A stretch of DNA of 64,000 nucleotides, taken from positions 23,252,501 through 23,316,500 of the forward strand of contig AP031353.1 in assembly GCA_037833965.1 (NCBI GenBank). The letters run 5' to 3'. This DNA is from Marchantia polymorpha subsp. ruderalis (lineage: Eukaryota > Streptophyta > Marchantiopsida > Marchantiales > Marchantiaceae). Position 1 is the first letter of the stretch. Every line of letters starts with the position of its first letter. The position numbers and the translations under genes were made by a program. The notes under the pieces were generated by a model. The model did no database searches and was not told where the DNA came from. It saw only the letters and a program-made list of their open reading frames with translations. This document shows, piece by piece, positions 11,601-22,200 of this stretch.

Positions 11601-11804
11601 GAGCCTCTTTCTCTCTCGGCAAACTTTAATCGCCCTCAATTCCAAATCACGCGCATTCACTTCTCCCTCAATCAACAAGAAATCTCCTGTGCGACGACGT
11701 CGAGAATGTTCAGCAGCCAGCAGATGGATGCGCGCAGCGCGCACAAGAGATTGGAATCGCGAATTCAAGAATGGGACGTTCTCCGCCGCCCGGTCGAAGG
11801 TCAT
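8664..11804 (-). CDS. LTR-encoded coiled-coil protein, subfamily A, intact
   Basis: An open frame of 1046 codons lies in U3 of the solo LTR, with the ATG at 11804 in a good context (CCATGACC). Domain order follows the sister at 19220: a basic N-terminal extension (1-85); a conserved globular part (about 85-300) with LDFLLWGWNYIC, RDYKDRFRRTL and KGGTLNHLSPFLI; a Pro/Ala/Ser/Arg-rich middle (300-720) with PSA and PVHR repeats; an acidic patch; a coiled coil (about 800-955); and an Arg-rich tail. It differs from the 1050-aa copy mainly by one SPVHR unit less and one Gln more, plus scattered substitutions. I do not recognise the family. No protease, reverse transcriptase, RNase H, integrase or CCHC knuckle motif is visible. 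The long opposite-strand frame over 9484-10746 is a by-product of codon structure. Confidence 0.85.
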   Translation of the reverse strand: MTFDRAAENVPFLNSRFQSLVRAARIHLLAAEHSRRRRTGDFLLIEGEVNARDLELRAIKVCRERKRLGRCGSRMSGRANPRNAMTRPSRLRMVPLRLPQNGLRAFEERLIARKLDFLLWGWNYICANMVREWLEPQGPPSRGLRPHVDRWTVQDWAQALGRCAGMPGHLLFDSESIKVTKQEEAQFVELFKTGRSTKNGYRTRDYKDRFRRTLSAALMQLLQPHRACYITLWQVSFVECVIEGTPIHWASILHRVMRQHAFEEKGGTLNHLSPFLINFYRQRNCLTAAELEHFPPLSIDHPGKYVRENEVDTDAEESPTSTPARRRDEGRHTPAARVPRKRRWREESEEEQHQEPSAPIRPRPLCEPYSRPKQKARRLVLPADSADTATIATERGSASPEKHEEARTTAGATGHAATSTGERPPTGQGPPELPRAMRTEVPFAHRRASADGRASADRRSQVDVDLRLRVGRSSPPVHRRSPVHRSPVHRTPPHVSPVHRSESPPFQRRKGKEPAEEPPTRHRPSGPDPPAHHAPQFAPSAPGPSSRGDTSRERAEAAPSAGSPPIDAPSAVGPIGQGTSGERPPAMSPSAMDVRGATPAADKAPAIAPAHGPGTAPTDRSREQQQTEERSDCPRDEISMRDAQSNPAQPPSARSPSAAGDGGREDAVDNQQASDGDAARVHSPSALDILATSSEAAAVPSQAAHVDDVQPHSGQSPTQSMATEILHSDDDDGGSTEEMSGAEDTEEEEEEIVGAPAAALSEQVIPLLRYLDRKVDKYADPLQPGSYIELVRRRTRTKVHTSKLLARVDQELRELKEKHACLWGQYKLNQKFYKHSEKMKDEKLDELTKEQVKVNEALISEQAQNRILSEELVRQTRLLEQGQLARQTDEELIRRLQSECGELRAQRAEAESQLVIIEEDRRKEADRTKVETARRVAHCLKGYAHWEVKAQEKLTLREFELRAAGLLSGDSRSRRKVAKKLDAFLSKAQDTMSALEGEVSAALQRLGLRSRAEDWQGRELVRGSRPRRRRSTGSAECSVAWFRAGV

Positions 11805-13033
11805 GGTCGGCTCTTGCTCGTGAAGAACGTCTCACTTGATGGCCGCGCCGGCTGTACGCTGGAACGGTCTTCGCTCTCACGCGCGGCTTCACGCTCCGCC
11901 GTCGTCGATTAAACTCTCACGCTCGAATTGGCGGATTTGAACTCCGCGAGCGTATTACCCCGCGGACATGCGGGCGTAGCGCCGAAGGCGAGTTTTCCGC
12001 CTTGCGCGGTACACTTGTTCGTACCGCCCCTCGGCCAATCCCCCTCTGCCTTGACGCGTGTGTCCGCATGTCGGACAAAAGTTCAACTCCTGCCTGTGCG
12101 CAGGCAGGAGCCTCGGCGGATTCTCCGCCGGCGCGGATCTTGAACATCCTCCTGTGCACAGGCGTTCGCCTGTGCGCAGGCGAATTCCGTGCGCGGCGTA
12201 GCGCTGGCGCGGAAGGCGTTGACCGTGGTCAGCCGTCTCCGTCCAGTCTGTCCGTTCCCTGTCTCTTCGTCGGCGCTTCCGCCGCCGCAACTCCGTCCGT
12301 CCAAGAGCGCATCCACCCGTGCCGTCCGCATGGTCCGTACCGATTTGATTACTCTGGCGGCTCTTCCGCCGTACGCGGCGCGGTGCTGGCGCGGAAGGCG
12401 CCGTACACGTTCTACCTCACAAGGCGCATTTCTAGGGCCCAAGGCGGATTTTCCGCCGACGCCGAAGCGCCTGTGCGTAGGCGGACTTCGCGCCTCCCCT
12501 AACCCTACTTCGCCTGTGCCCAGGCGAACGCCTTCGTCCGCGCATAGGACAAAACTTGATTCCCCCTTCCGCGTAGGCGGAACTCGCGCCGGTGGCGAAC
12601 TCTTTCCGCCGTAGGCGACCGCCTCCGTTTCTTCCAATAGTGATAACTCCCTAAGTCCTCATCCGTTCCAAGCGTTCTTGGACTCGTTGGAATCAGTGCG
12701 TCGAGCTCTTTCCAACGGGACCCTAACTTGGTCAAGGCGCCCGAGGGTTGACCTAATTATGGAGGATTTCCCTACCGCCGCGGACGCAACCTCCGAAGGC
12801 GGGTTTTGCGCCTTGCGTCGTAGGGGTCCTAACTGCAGAGCTCGCAGGGAGGGTGGTGCCTGTCCTTACTGCTGCACCCCAAATCCCAGATTCTACAAGA
12901 TCCCTCGAGAATCCCCGCGATCTTCCGGATTCACTCCGTTTTGATGTACCGAAGGCTATTTACAATGCTGCCCGGGTACAGTTTTCCAAAAATGTTTTAA
13001 TTTCCTCAAAATTACCAAAAGTGGGGTACCACA
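11805..13033 (-). other. 5' part of U3 upstream of the gene, solo LTR
   Basis: This noncoding U3 sequence contains one 130-bp module (about 12640-12775), clusters of CGCCTGTGCACAGGCG-type palindromes (about 12085-12185 and 12465-12560), and a conserved AT-rich beginning with AATGTTTTAATTTCC. A promoter for separate expression of the U3 gene would have to lie here; I see no convincing TATA box just upstream of the ATG at 11804. Confidence 0.6.
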
Positions 13034-14750
13034 CTACCGCTGAAGGTGATAGGGCCGAAGGCCGCCCGCCCGATGTCCCTTGGCCCGAATGCCCTTCCGC
13101 CGAAAGCGCATCTTCCGGTGGATTCTCCGCCGAAGGTGCGGCCTCCTCACGCTCCCTGCTTGTAACTCGTTGGCTCGAAGGCCCTGGCGCCGAAGGCGCA
13201 AATCTCGGCGCTCTGTCTGCCGGAGGGCCTTGCCCCGAAGGCCCTTGAGCCGAAGGTGGATCTTCGGCCAGCTCCTTCCCCTTCCTACGTTGTACCGGGG
13301 GTGAGTCCTGTCTACGCGTAGGCGGCCGCCTATGCGTAGGCGAACTTTCTTTGCCTACGCGTAGGCAGAAGTCCACGTCTGCAAGGGGTCGCCTATTCAC
13401 AGGAAGTCGCCTGTGTGTAGGCGGCACACTCGTCCGCACCGCACGTGGTAACTCCTGACCCGAAGGCCGTCTCTCGTCCGCTGAAGGCGTAGCGTGGTCC
13501 GCCGCTCCTGCGGACGTCCGCGCAGTCCCCTCCCTCTCCGGGGACGAACTTCCCTTCTCCGTGGCAATCGTCGCCGTTTCCGCGCTGCTGGCTGGTAACA
13601 CAAGCTTGCGCGCCTTCTGCTTCGGCCGGCTGCACACTTCGTGCAGTGGCCACTTTCGTATGAGAGTAGTGGGTTCTCGATGTTGCTCTCCCTCCGGTTC
13701 CTCTCTCCATCTTCGTTTCCGCGGCACTCTCGCTGCGGGTGTGTTTCTTCCCTCATCCTGCTGAGTCGGTGGAGTGGAAGTTGGCGAATCCTCCGCGTCG
13801 GTGTCTACTTCGTTATCCCGCACATACTTCCCGGGATGGTCGATTGACAATGGCGGAAAGCGAGCATGCTCCGCCGCGGTCAAACAATTCCTCTGTCGAT
13901 AATAGTTTATCAAGAAGGGGGAGAGATGATTGAGAGTTCCTCCTTTCTCCTCATATGCATGCTGTCGCATCACCCTATGTAGGATGCGCGCCCAGTGAAC
14001 TGGAGCTCCGGCTAATGTGAGCTCTACAAAAGATACCTGCCATAACGTGATGTACAAAGTGCGGTGCGGCTGCAACAATTGCAGCAGCGCCGCCGCCGCT
14101 ACAGTCCTGCGGAAACGATCTTTGTATTCGCGGGTCTTGTACCCGTTCTTGGAAGACCTCTCCCGCTTGTACAATTCCACGAATTGCGCTTCGTCTTGCT
14201 TCGACACCTTGACGCTCTCACTATCAAATAGGAGGTACCCGTCGTCGCCTGCACACCTCCCCAATGCCTGTGCCCAATCGTGGACGGTCCATCTATCTAC
14301 GTGTGGACGCAATCCGCGCGTAGGTAGTCACTCCGCGTCCAACCATTCGCGCACCATGTCTACACACACGTAATTCCATCCCCACAGCAAGAACTCAAGT
14401 TTCCTTGCAATCAGTCGGTCCTCAAAAGCACGCAACCCATTCTGTGAAAGCCAGAGTGGCATCATCCGCAGCCTGTTCAACTTCGACATCGCATTCTTGA
14501 AATTAGTTTGCGCAACTCAAGCTCTACTCTGCTCGAGCCTCTTGCTCGCGCTTCTGCCTCCTCTGCAAACTCTAATTTCTCTCAATTCCAACTGCCGCGC
14601 ACTCAATTCTCTCTCAGCCACCGAGTAATTCTCCGCGCGGCGATGTCTAGAGTGTCTATTAGATAGCAGGTGGACGCGCGCAGCTCGCACCAAAAAGTGA
14701 AATCGCGAATTCAAGAATGGGGCGTCCTCCGTCTCCTCGTTGAAGGTCAT

Positions 14751-15996
14751 GGTCGGCTCTCGGTCGTGAAGGTCGGATCACTTGATGGCCGCGCTGGCTC
14801 CGCGCTATAACGGCCTTCTCTCTCACGCGCGGCTTCACGCTCCGCCGATGCCGACTTAACTCACACGCTCGAATTGGCAATTTGAACTCCGCTAGCGTAC
14901 TACGCCGCGGACATGGGTGCGCAGCGCCGAAGGCGGATTTCTCGCCGGCGCGCTACACTCCTTCGTACTTAACTTTGGCTAGTCCCGCTCCGCCGAAGGC
15001 GTTCGTCCGTGCATAGGACAAAAATCGAACTCCCTTCTGCGTAGGCGGAATCTCCGCCGGCGCAGAACTTCATCTGCCTGTGCGTAGGCGCTCGCCTACG
15101 CGTAGGCGAATTCTGTCCGCGCAGGTCCCTCGCCGTAGGCGCAGCGCCGAAGGCGGCTGTGCCGAAGGCGTTGACCGCGGTCAACGGACTTCGTCCAGTC
15201 TGTCCATTTCTCTCGCTTCTCCGTCGGCGCTCTTGTCCCCGTAATCCCAACCGGCCGAAGGCGCACTCGTCCGTACAGTCCGTACGGTCTGTACGGATTT
15301 ACTACTCCGTCGGGTCCTCGCCCGTCCGTGATGCGCTGGCGCCGAAGGCGCCGTACAATTTCCAACCCCAAAGGCGCGTTTCTAGGGCCGAAGGCGGGCT
15401 TCCCGCCGACGCCGAAGCCGAAGCACCAATGCGTAGGCGACATTTGCGTCCGCCTGTGCATATGTGCAAGTCCTCTACGCGTAGGCGCAATTCGCGTCGG
15501 ACATCCCGCCGACGTCAAACCCTATTTCGCCTATGCGTATGCGAACTTCCCTCGTCCGCGCATAGGACAAACTTTCCTTGCCTACGCGTAGGCGAAGATC
15601 TTCGTATCTTTCGACCTTCACAACTCCCGGAGTCCTCATCCGTTCGTGGCGTTCTTGGGCTCGTTAGAATCAGCGCGTCAAGCTCTTTCCAACAAAACCC
15701 TAACCAAGTCAAGGCGTTTGGGAATTGATCAGGTTCTGAAGGATTTCTCTGGCGCCGAAGGCGGATTACGCGCCTTGTGCCGAAGGGGTACTCCTTCAGT
15801 GCCCGTCGTTTAGGGCGGCGCCTGTCCCAGACGTTGCGCCCAACTCCTGGATTCTACGAGATCTTTTGAGATTTCTCCGAGATCATCCAGTTTCATTCTA
15901 TTTTGATGCACAGATGGCTATTTACACTACTGCCGCGGTACAGTTTTCCAAAAATGTTCTAAATTCCTCAAAAAATACCAAAAGTGGGGTTCCACA
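14751..15996 (-). other. 5' part of U3 of the old solo LTR
   Basis: Noncoding U3 with the same order of elements as sister copies: an AT-rich start, one 130-bp module (about 15615-15755), GCCTACGCGTAGGC palindromes (for example about 15095-15110 and 15580-15592), GCCGAAGGC motifs and a GTACAGTCCGTACGG block near 15272. It is more diverged than the other copies, consistent with the greater age of this insertion. Confidence 0.55.
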
Positions 15997-17974
15997 AAAA
16001 TGCAAGGGCTTGTGTTCGTTGGGATGACTACTGCACAGCTAAACGCTAGGAGTATTGCACATCATTGATGTGGAGGAGTCACTCATGGCTCTTATGGGAA
16101 AGTGGGTGATCAAGGCACTTGTATCCGATATGTCCTCACTTCATATCTTTCAGCGACATTGTTTGGCTGGTCTTAGATCACTTGGATCAGCCTTTTGACC
16201 ACGTAGTTTGCACTCTTGGCTAAATTTTCAGCACCCCGCGACTCCCCTATGTGAAACAAACTTATACAAGCCTAACGTTTACTTAGCCCATTGGTGGATG
16301 CTAAACCTCCGACGACATTTGAGAAAATCCTGAACATTTTGTTTTGGTGGAACACGCATTTACTTGGCGCTAACTTTGATTTAAGCCTACTTCAAGCTCG
16401 CAAATTGACATGTAAAGGATTATGGTGTTTGCATGATCTTATGTTTTTATTGTTCTCGCTTTAGTTTCGGGTGCTCTCGGTATACGTGTTTCGGATGCCA
16501 TGCACTAATTGCCTTGGCAAGAGCTACACCTCCGATATGGACTGCAAGAATTAGAAAGAAGCCTAATGCACTTGTTTCAGTCTAAGATCCATGCGGAATA
16601 AAAGATCATCGATCATCGCACAGAGGTTCAATTGGTCCTAGGAGAATGGCTAAGGATATGTGCTGACCTGGTTGTGGATGATACTTTGATCCTGTTTCAA
16701 ACATCTTCAGTAATCTGCCCTGCGATATTGCACAATCATAGAAGCATTTTGATACTAGGAACTCACACTACCTTAAGAGTGGATACTTAGTCCCGGTCGC
16801 TAATACCTCTCCATCTATCTTCACAGTATTTTAGTCTGTACATAGGTTGTTTTGCTCAAACTCAAATCATTACAATGGATCTGCTGGCCACAAAGCAAAC
16901 TAAATTCATGCTCGAGTATTTGCACCCATTGCTCGTCTTACTTTTGATCCAAACCACTAGACTTGGAGTACCGGTGAGTCATTCTACGCCTACACGGCTA
17001 GCCGTGGCCACCATTGGCGTCATTTGCAACAAGTGTGAAGTGAAAGAGGCTAGTACCTCCAAACTTTGTTTAAAATTGAACCTTGTTTTGGATCTCTGGC
17101 CGCCCCCGCAAGGAAGAGGCATTCTTGTGAAGCTTCTACCATCGTGCGATTTTCGTCAACTAGTGGCGTCATGTAACTCATTCAACAATCTCTGAAAATT
17201 GTAGCTGATGCGACTAAGTACTTCCAAAATCATTGATCCATGATTTTTTTGACTGTGCAGCCGCTTGGGATGCTTGGGCTTTTGATACCACAATTTTATA
17301 TCGTCTCCTTGATAGATCCGTGGACACAATACCTTGGAATCCCTTAACATGGCAACAATGCCTTCTTGGGACATAGCTGCCTGCTTCTCTTCGGCAAGGT
17401 ACCAATACCTGATCGCTCATGCACGGCTCAATCATGTGGATAATCTGGTTGAGATAAAACATTTGCACATTCAAGAACACCCAATATTCCATTGCTCAAC
17501 TGAAGCGTGCGTTGTGGGATGCAACGGTGGATCTGGCCAAAATGGCATGGTTGCGCGTTCAGTTGCTAGAGGAACAGCAATCCGCTGCGCTCTTACTGCA
17601 GGCAAAAAGTTCATTAGTCAGTGGGGTCTAAATGAGACTATCTGCATGTTTCAAAGTGTTAAGGGTAGATGGATGCATACACATCCAATTAGAGTTATGC
17701 TTATCTAGGTGGTTTTGGTTGGTTTTATCAGGTAGTTAAAAACTTAAATTCTGCCAGTCAGATTTGAATTTCTCGGTTTTGCGGCTATGTCTATTTTACT
17801 CTTCGTGCGGTGGAATTTTCACCATTTGACTCCAAAGATAAAAATAAAAATTTGGACAGAAATTTCTGTTTGAATTGGAGGACAATTCTGGTTCAATGTT
17901 AATCTTGGGTCTCACTCTATTTTCAAGGCTTTTGTTAAGTTTCTCTAAAGATATTGAGTATACAACCTTGCTAC
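15997..17974. other. Host spacer, mostly without recognisable genes
   Basis: This is the right-hand continuation of the host segment at 2484-2877. It is not repeated elsewhere in the window. Apart from a possible terminal exon at about 17476-17631, I see no supported gene. Frames on the minus strand between 17156 and 17492 look partly protein-like (for example MSQEGIVAMLRDSKVLCPRI) but have no recognisable domain and overlap one another. Confidence 0.4.
17476..17631 (+). pseudogene. Possible terminal exon, short helical segment
   Basis: A plus-strand frame reads about 49 residues including YSIAQLKRALWDATVDLAKM and a leucine/glutamine-rich helix, then ends in TAA at 17629-17631. A pyrimidine-poor but possible acceptor (ACATTCAAG) precedes it. 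The amphipathic pattern and codon use look coding, yet no partner exon is clear and the product is unknown. It could equally be a remnant of an older element. Confidence 0.2.
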
Positions 17975-19219
17975 TGTGGTATCCCACTTTTGGCAATTTT
18001 GAGGAAATTAAAACATTTTTGGAAAACTGTACCATGGAAGCATTGTAAATAGCCTTCGGTACATCAAAACAGAGTGAATCCGGAAGATCGCGGGGATTCT
18101 CGAGGGATCTTGTAGAATCTGGGATTTGGGGTGCCGCACCAAGCACAGGCACCACCCTCCCTGCGAGCTCCGCAGTTAGGATCTCTACGGCGCAAGGCGC
18201 AAAACCCGCCTTCGGAGGTTGCGTCCGCGGCTGTAGGGAAACCCCCGTAATTAGGTAAACCCTCGGGCGCCTTGACCAAGTTGGGTCCCGTTGGAAAGAG
18301 CTCGACGCGCTGATTCTAACGAGCCCAAGAACGCTTGGAACGGACGAGGACTTAGGGAGTTATCGCTACTGGAAGAAACGGAGGCGTTTTTGCGAACTCC
18401 TTCTCGGAATTCGCAACCGGCGCGAATTCCGCCTACGCGGAAGGGGGATTCAAGTTTTGTCCTATGCACGGGCGAAGGCGTTCGCCTGTGCACAGGCGTA
18501 GTAGGGTTAGGGAAGGCGCGAAGTTCGCCTACGCACAGGCGTTCGCCTGCGCACAGGCACTTCGGCGTCGGCGGAAAATCCGCCTTGGGCCCTAGAAATG
18601 CGCCTTGTGAGGTAGAAAGTGTACGGCGCCTTCCGCGCCAGCGCAGCGCAGCGTACGTCGGAAGAGCCGCCAGAGTAATCCCATCGGTACGGACCGTGCG
18701 GACGGCACGGGTGGATGCGCTCTTGGACGGACGGAGTTGCGGCGACGGAAGCGCCAACGGAGAGACAAGGAACGGACAGACTGGACGGAGACGGCTGACC
18801 ACGGTCAACGCCTTCCGCGCCAGCGCAGCGCCGCGGACGGAATTCGCCTGCGCACAGGCGAACGCCTGTGCACAGGAGGATGGAGTTCCGCACCGGCGGA
18901 GGATCCACCGAGGCTTCCGCCTGCGCACAGGCAGGAGTTGAATTTTTGTCCGACATGCGGACACACGCGTCAAGGCAGAAAGAGATTGGCCGAGGGGCGG
19001 TACGAACAAGTGTACCGCGCAAGGCGGAAAACTCGCCTTCGGCGCTACGCCCCCATGTCCGCAGGGTGACACGCTCGCGGAGTTCAAATCCGCCAATTCG
19101 AGCGTGAGAGTTTAATCGACGACGGCGGAGCGTGAAGCCGCGCGTGAGAGCGAAGACCGTTCCAGCGTACAGCCGGCGCGGCCATCAAGTGAGACGTTCT
19201 TCACGACCAAGAGTCGACC
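17975..19219 (+). other. 5' part of U3 upstream of the gene (reference copy)
   Basis: Noncoding U3. It includes the LTR start, the 130-bp module with GTTGGAAAGAGCTCGACGCG near 18288-18308, palindromes CGCCTGTGCACAGGCG at about 18483-18498 and similar near 18530-18560 and 18845-18935, and a Kozak-like CGACCATGA at the gene start. Open frames on both strands overlap each other over 18251-19107 and follow the repeat structure rather than a conserved protein. Confidence 0.6.
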
Positions 19220-22200
19220 ATGACCTTCGACCGGGCGGCGGAGAACGTCCCATTCTTGAATTCGCGATTCCAATCTCTTGTGCGCGCTGCGCGCATCCAT
19301 CTGCTGGCTGCGGAACATTCTCGTCGTCGTCGCACAGGAGATTTCTTGTTGATTGAGGGAGAAGTGAGTGCGCGTGATTTGGAATTGAGAGCGATTAGAG
19401 TTTGCCGCGAGAGAAAGAAACGCGGACAGTGCGGAAGTAGAATGAGCGGGCGAGCGAACCCCAGGAACGCAATGACGAGACCGAGCAGATTGCGGATGGT
19501 GCCACTTCGCCTGCCGCAGAACGGGCTGCGCGCTTTCGAGGAGCGCTTAATAGCAAGAAAGCTCGATTTCTTGCTATGGGGATGGAATTACATCTGCGCG
19601 AATATGGTGCGCGAGTGGCTAGAGCCACAGGGACCACCCTCGCGCGGATTGCGTCCGCATGTTGACCGGTGGACAGTCCAAGATTGGGCGCAGGCGTTGG
19701 GAAGATGTGCTGGCATGCCAGGGCATCTCCTTTTCGACAGTGAGAGCATCAAGGTGACCAAGCAAGAAGAGGCGCAATTTGTGGAGCTGTTCAAGACCGG
19801 GAGGTCCACCAAGAATGGGTACAGGACCCGTGATTACAAAGATCAATTTCGCCGGACTTTGTCCGCGGCGCTGATGCAATTACTGCAGCCGCACCGCGCC
19901 TGCTACATCACATTGTGGCAGGTCTCTTTTGTGGAGTGCGTCATCGAGGGAACTCCAATTCACTGGGCGAGCATCCTGCACAGGGTGATGCGACAGCACG
20001 CGTTTGAGGAGAAGGGGGGAACTCTAAACCATCTTTCTCCATTCCTCATCAATTTTTATCGACAGCGGAATTGTTTGACAGCGGCGGAGCTTGAACATTT
20101 TCCGCCATTGTCCATCGACCATCCCGGGAAGTATGTGCGGGAGAACGAGGTCGATACTGACGCAGAGGAGTCACCGACTTCTACCCCATCAAGACGGAGG
20201 GACGAAGGGCGACACACTCCTGCAGCGCGAGTGCCGCGGAAGCGGCGATGGAGGGAAGAGTCCGAAGAGGAGCAGCATCAAGAACTCTCTGCTCCCATTC
20301 GACCGCGGCCGCTGTGCGAGCCATACAGCCGGCCGAAGCAGAAGGCACGCAGACTGGTGTTGCCAGCTGACAGTGCAGACACGGCGACGATTGCGACGGA
20401 GATAGGAAGTGCGTCGCCAGAGAGGCGAGAAGAAGCGCGGACGACTGCAGGAGCGACGGGCCACGCTGCAACCTCGTCGGGAGAGAGGCCGCCTACGGGC
20501 CAAGGGCCTCCGGAGTTACCACGTGCGATGCGGACAGAGGTTCCGTTTGCGCACAGGCGAACCTCCGCGGACGGACGAGCCTCCGCGGACCGGCGAACAC
20601 AAGTGGACGTGGATCTACGCTTACGCGTGGGAAGGAGCAGTCCGCCTGTGCACAGGCGCTCGCCTGTGCACAGGTCGCCTGTGCACAGGTCACCTGTGCA
20701 CAGAACACCTCCGCACGTGCCGCCTGTGCACAGGCAAGAATCACCCCCGTTCCAACGCAGGAAGGGGAAGGAGCCGGCGGAAGAACCGCCTACGAGACAC
20801 CGGCCCTCGGGGCCAGACCCTCCGGCGCACCACGCGCCGCAATTCGCGCCTTCGGCGCCAGGGCCTTCGAGCCGAGGAGATACGAGCAGAGAGCGTGCGG
20901 AGGCCGCACCATCGGCGGGAAGTACGCCGATAGATGCGCTTTCGGCGGTAGGGCCTATAGGCCAAGGAACATCGGGCGTGCGGCCCCCGGCCATGTCGCC
21001 TTCGGCGATAGATGTCCGCGGCGCTACGCCTACGGCGGACAAGGCGCCGGCAAATGCGCCTGCGCACGGGCCGGGCACGGCCCCCACGGACCGATCGAGG
21101 GAGCAGCAGACGGAGGAGCGGAGTGACTGTCCGCGGGACGACATCTCGATGCGCGATGCGCAATCCAATCCCGCGCAGCCACCCTCCGCTCGATCGCCTT
21201 CGGCGACGGACGACGGCGACAGAGAGAATGCGGTGGGCAATCAACCAGCGAGCGACGGGGATGCCGCTCGGATACATTCGCCTTCCGCCTTAGACATTTT
21301 GGCGACGAGCAGCGAGGCCGCAGCCGTGCCTTCGCAGGCAGCACACGTCGAGGACGTGCAACCCCACTCGGGGCAGTCGCCGACGCATTCAATGGCGACT
21401 GAAATTCTCCACTCGGATGATGACGACGGAGGCTCCACGGAAGAAATGTTAGGAGCAGAAGACACCGAGGAGGAGGAGGAGGAAATTGTTGGAGCGCCGG
21501 CGGCGGCGCTCTCTGAGCAGGTGATTCCGTTGCTGCGGTACTTGGATCGCAAGGTCGATAAATACGCCGACCCACTCCAGCCGGGATCTTACATCGAGTT
21601 AGTGCGCAGGAGGACTCGCACTAAAGTCCACACCAGCAAGCTATTAGCTAGAGTGGACCAGGAGTTGAGGGACTTGAGGGAGAAGCATGAGTGCTTGTGG
21701 GGACAGTACAAGCTTAATCAGAAATTCTACAAGCACTCCGAGAAGATGAAGGATGAGAAACTGGGCGAGCTCACCAAGGAGCAGGTGAAGGTCAAGGAAG
21801 CACTCGATTCTGAGCAGGCCCAGAATCGGATTTTGTCAGAGGAGCTCGTGCGACAGACGCGGTTGTTGGAACAATGTCAGCTCGCATGGCAGGCGGATGA
21901 AGAATTAATCCGCAGTTTGCAGTCAGAGTGTGGCGAATTGAGGGCGCAACGTGCTGAAGCCGAATCGCAATTAGTGACCATTGAAGAGGATCGCAGGAAG
22001 GAGGCGGATCGCACGAAGGTGGAGATGGCGAGGCGGGTCGCCCACTGTCTCAAGGGCTACGCCCACTGGGAAGTGAAGGCGCAGGAGAAACTCACACTGC
22101 GTGAGTTTGAATTGCGCGCAGCCGGGTTGTTGTCAGGCGACAGTAGGAGTCGGCGGAAGGTAGCGAAGAAGCTCGAGGCCTTTCTGTCGAAGGCACAGGA

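Larger units (their letters stand above)
7658..13033 (-). mobile_element. Solo giant LTR (subfamily A) with intact gene
   Basis: On the minus strand this 5376-bp LTR starts TGTGGTACCCCACTTTTGG (13033) and ends TAGTGGGTTATTACA (7658). The 5-bp duplication CTACC is perfect (7653-7657 and 13034-13038). It interrupts the proline-rich part of the older U3 gene, which is collinear across the insertion. It carries an open 1046-codon gene (8664-11804), a TATA box at 8621-8627 and a leader of about 0.96 kb. With its sister at 17975 it appears young: the gene is open and nearly identical between the two. Confidence 0.93.
3862..14750 (-). pseudogene. U3 gene of the old solo LTR, split by two insertions
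   Basis: This is a decayed copy of the LTR-encoded coiled-coil protein. The ATG is at 14750 (MTFNEETEDAPFLNSRF). A frameshift near 14520 and an in-frame TGA at 14328-14330 break the N-terminal part. The frame from about 14312 to 13034 covers the conserved domain and the proline-rich middle. A solo LTR then interrupts at 13033/7658. Coding resumes at 7652 with DAFGAAPSADNAPG and runs through the acidic patch and coiled coil to a TGA at 6652-6654, after which the frame continues to 6401. A second solo LTR (3983-6395) separates the final part, about 3977 to the TAG at 3862-3864. Removing both insertions restores collinearity with sister genes. Confidence 0.85.
2878..15996 (-). mobile_element. 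Solo giant LTR (subfamily A) with two nested solo LTRs
   Basis: On the minus strand this LTR starts TGTGGAACCCCACTTTTGG (at 15996) and ends GGGTTATTACA (at 2878). It is flanked by a perfect 5-bp target duplication, AAAAT at 2873-2877 and 15997-16001. No internal region follows either end, so it is a solo LTR left by LTR-LTR recombination. Subtracting the nested insertions at 3983-6395 and 7658-13033 with their duplications gives an original length of about 5.3 kb, matching sister LTRs. It carries the U3 gene in many pieces (3862-14750), a TATA box near 3820-3825 and R-U5 down to 2878. It is the oldest member of this nest. Confidence 0.9.

Noticed and set aside
20278-21240. 320-codon antisense open frame over the 1050-aa gene
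   Set aside because: Same explanation: palindromic and GCCGAAGGC repeats keep several frames open. The conserved ends of the sense protein are not covered.
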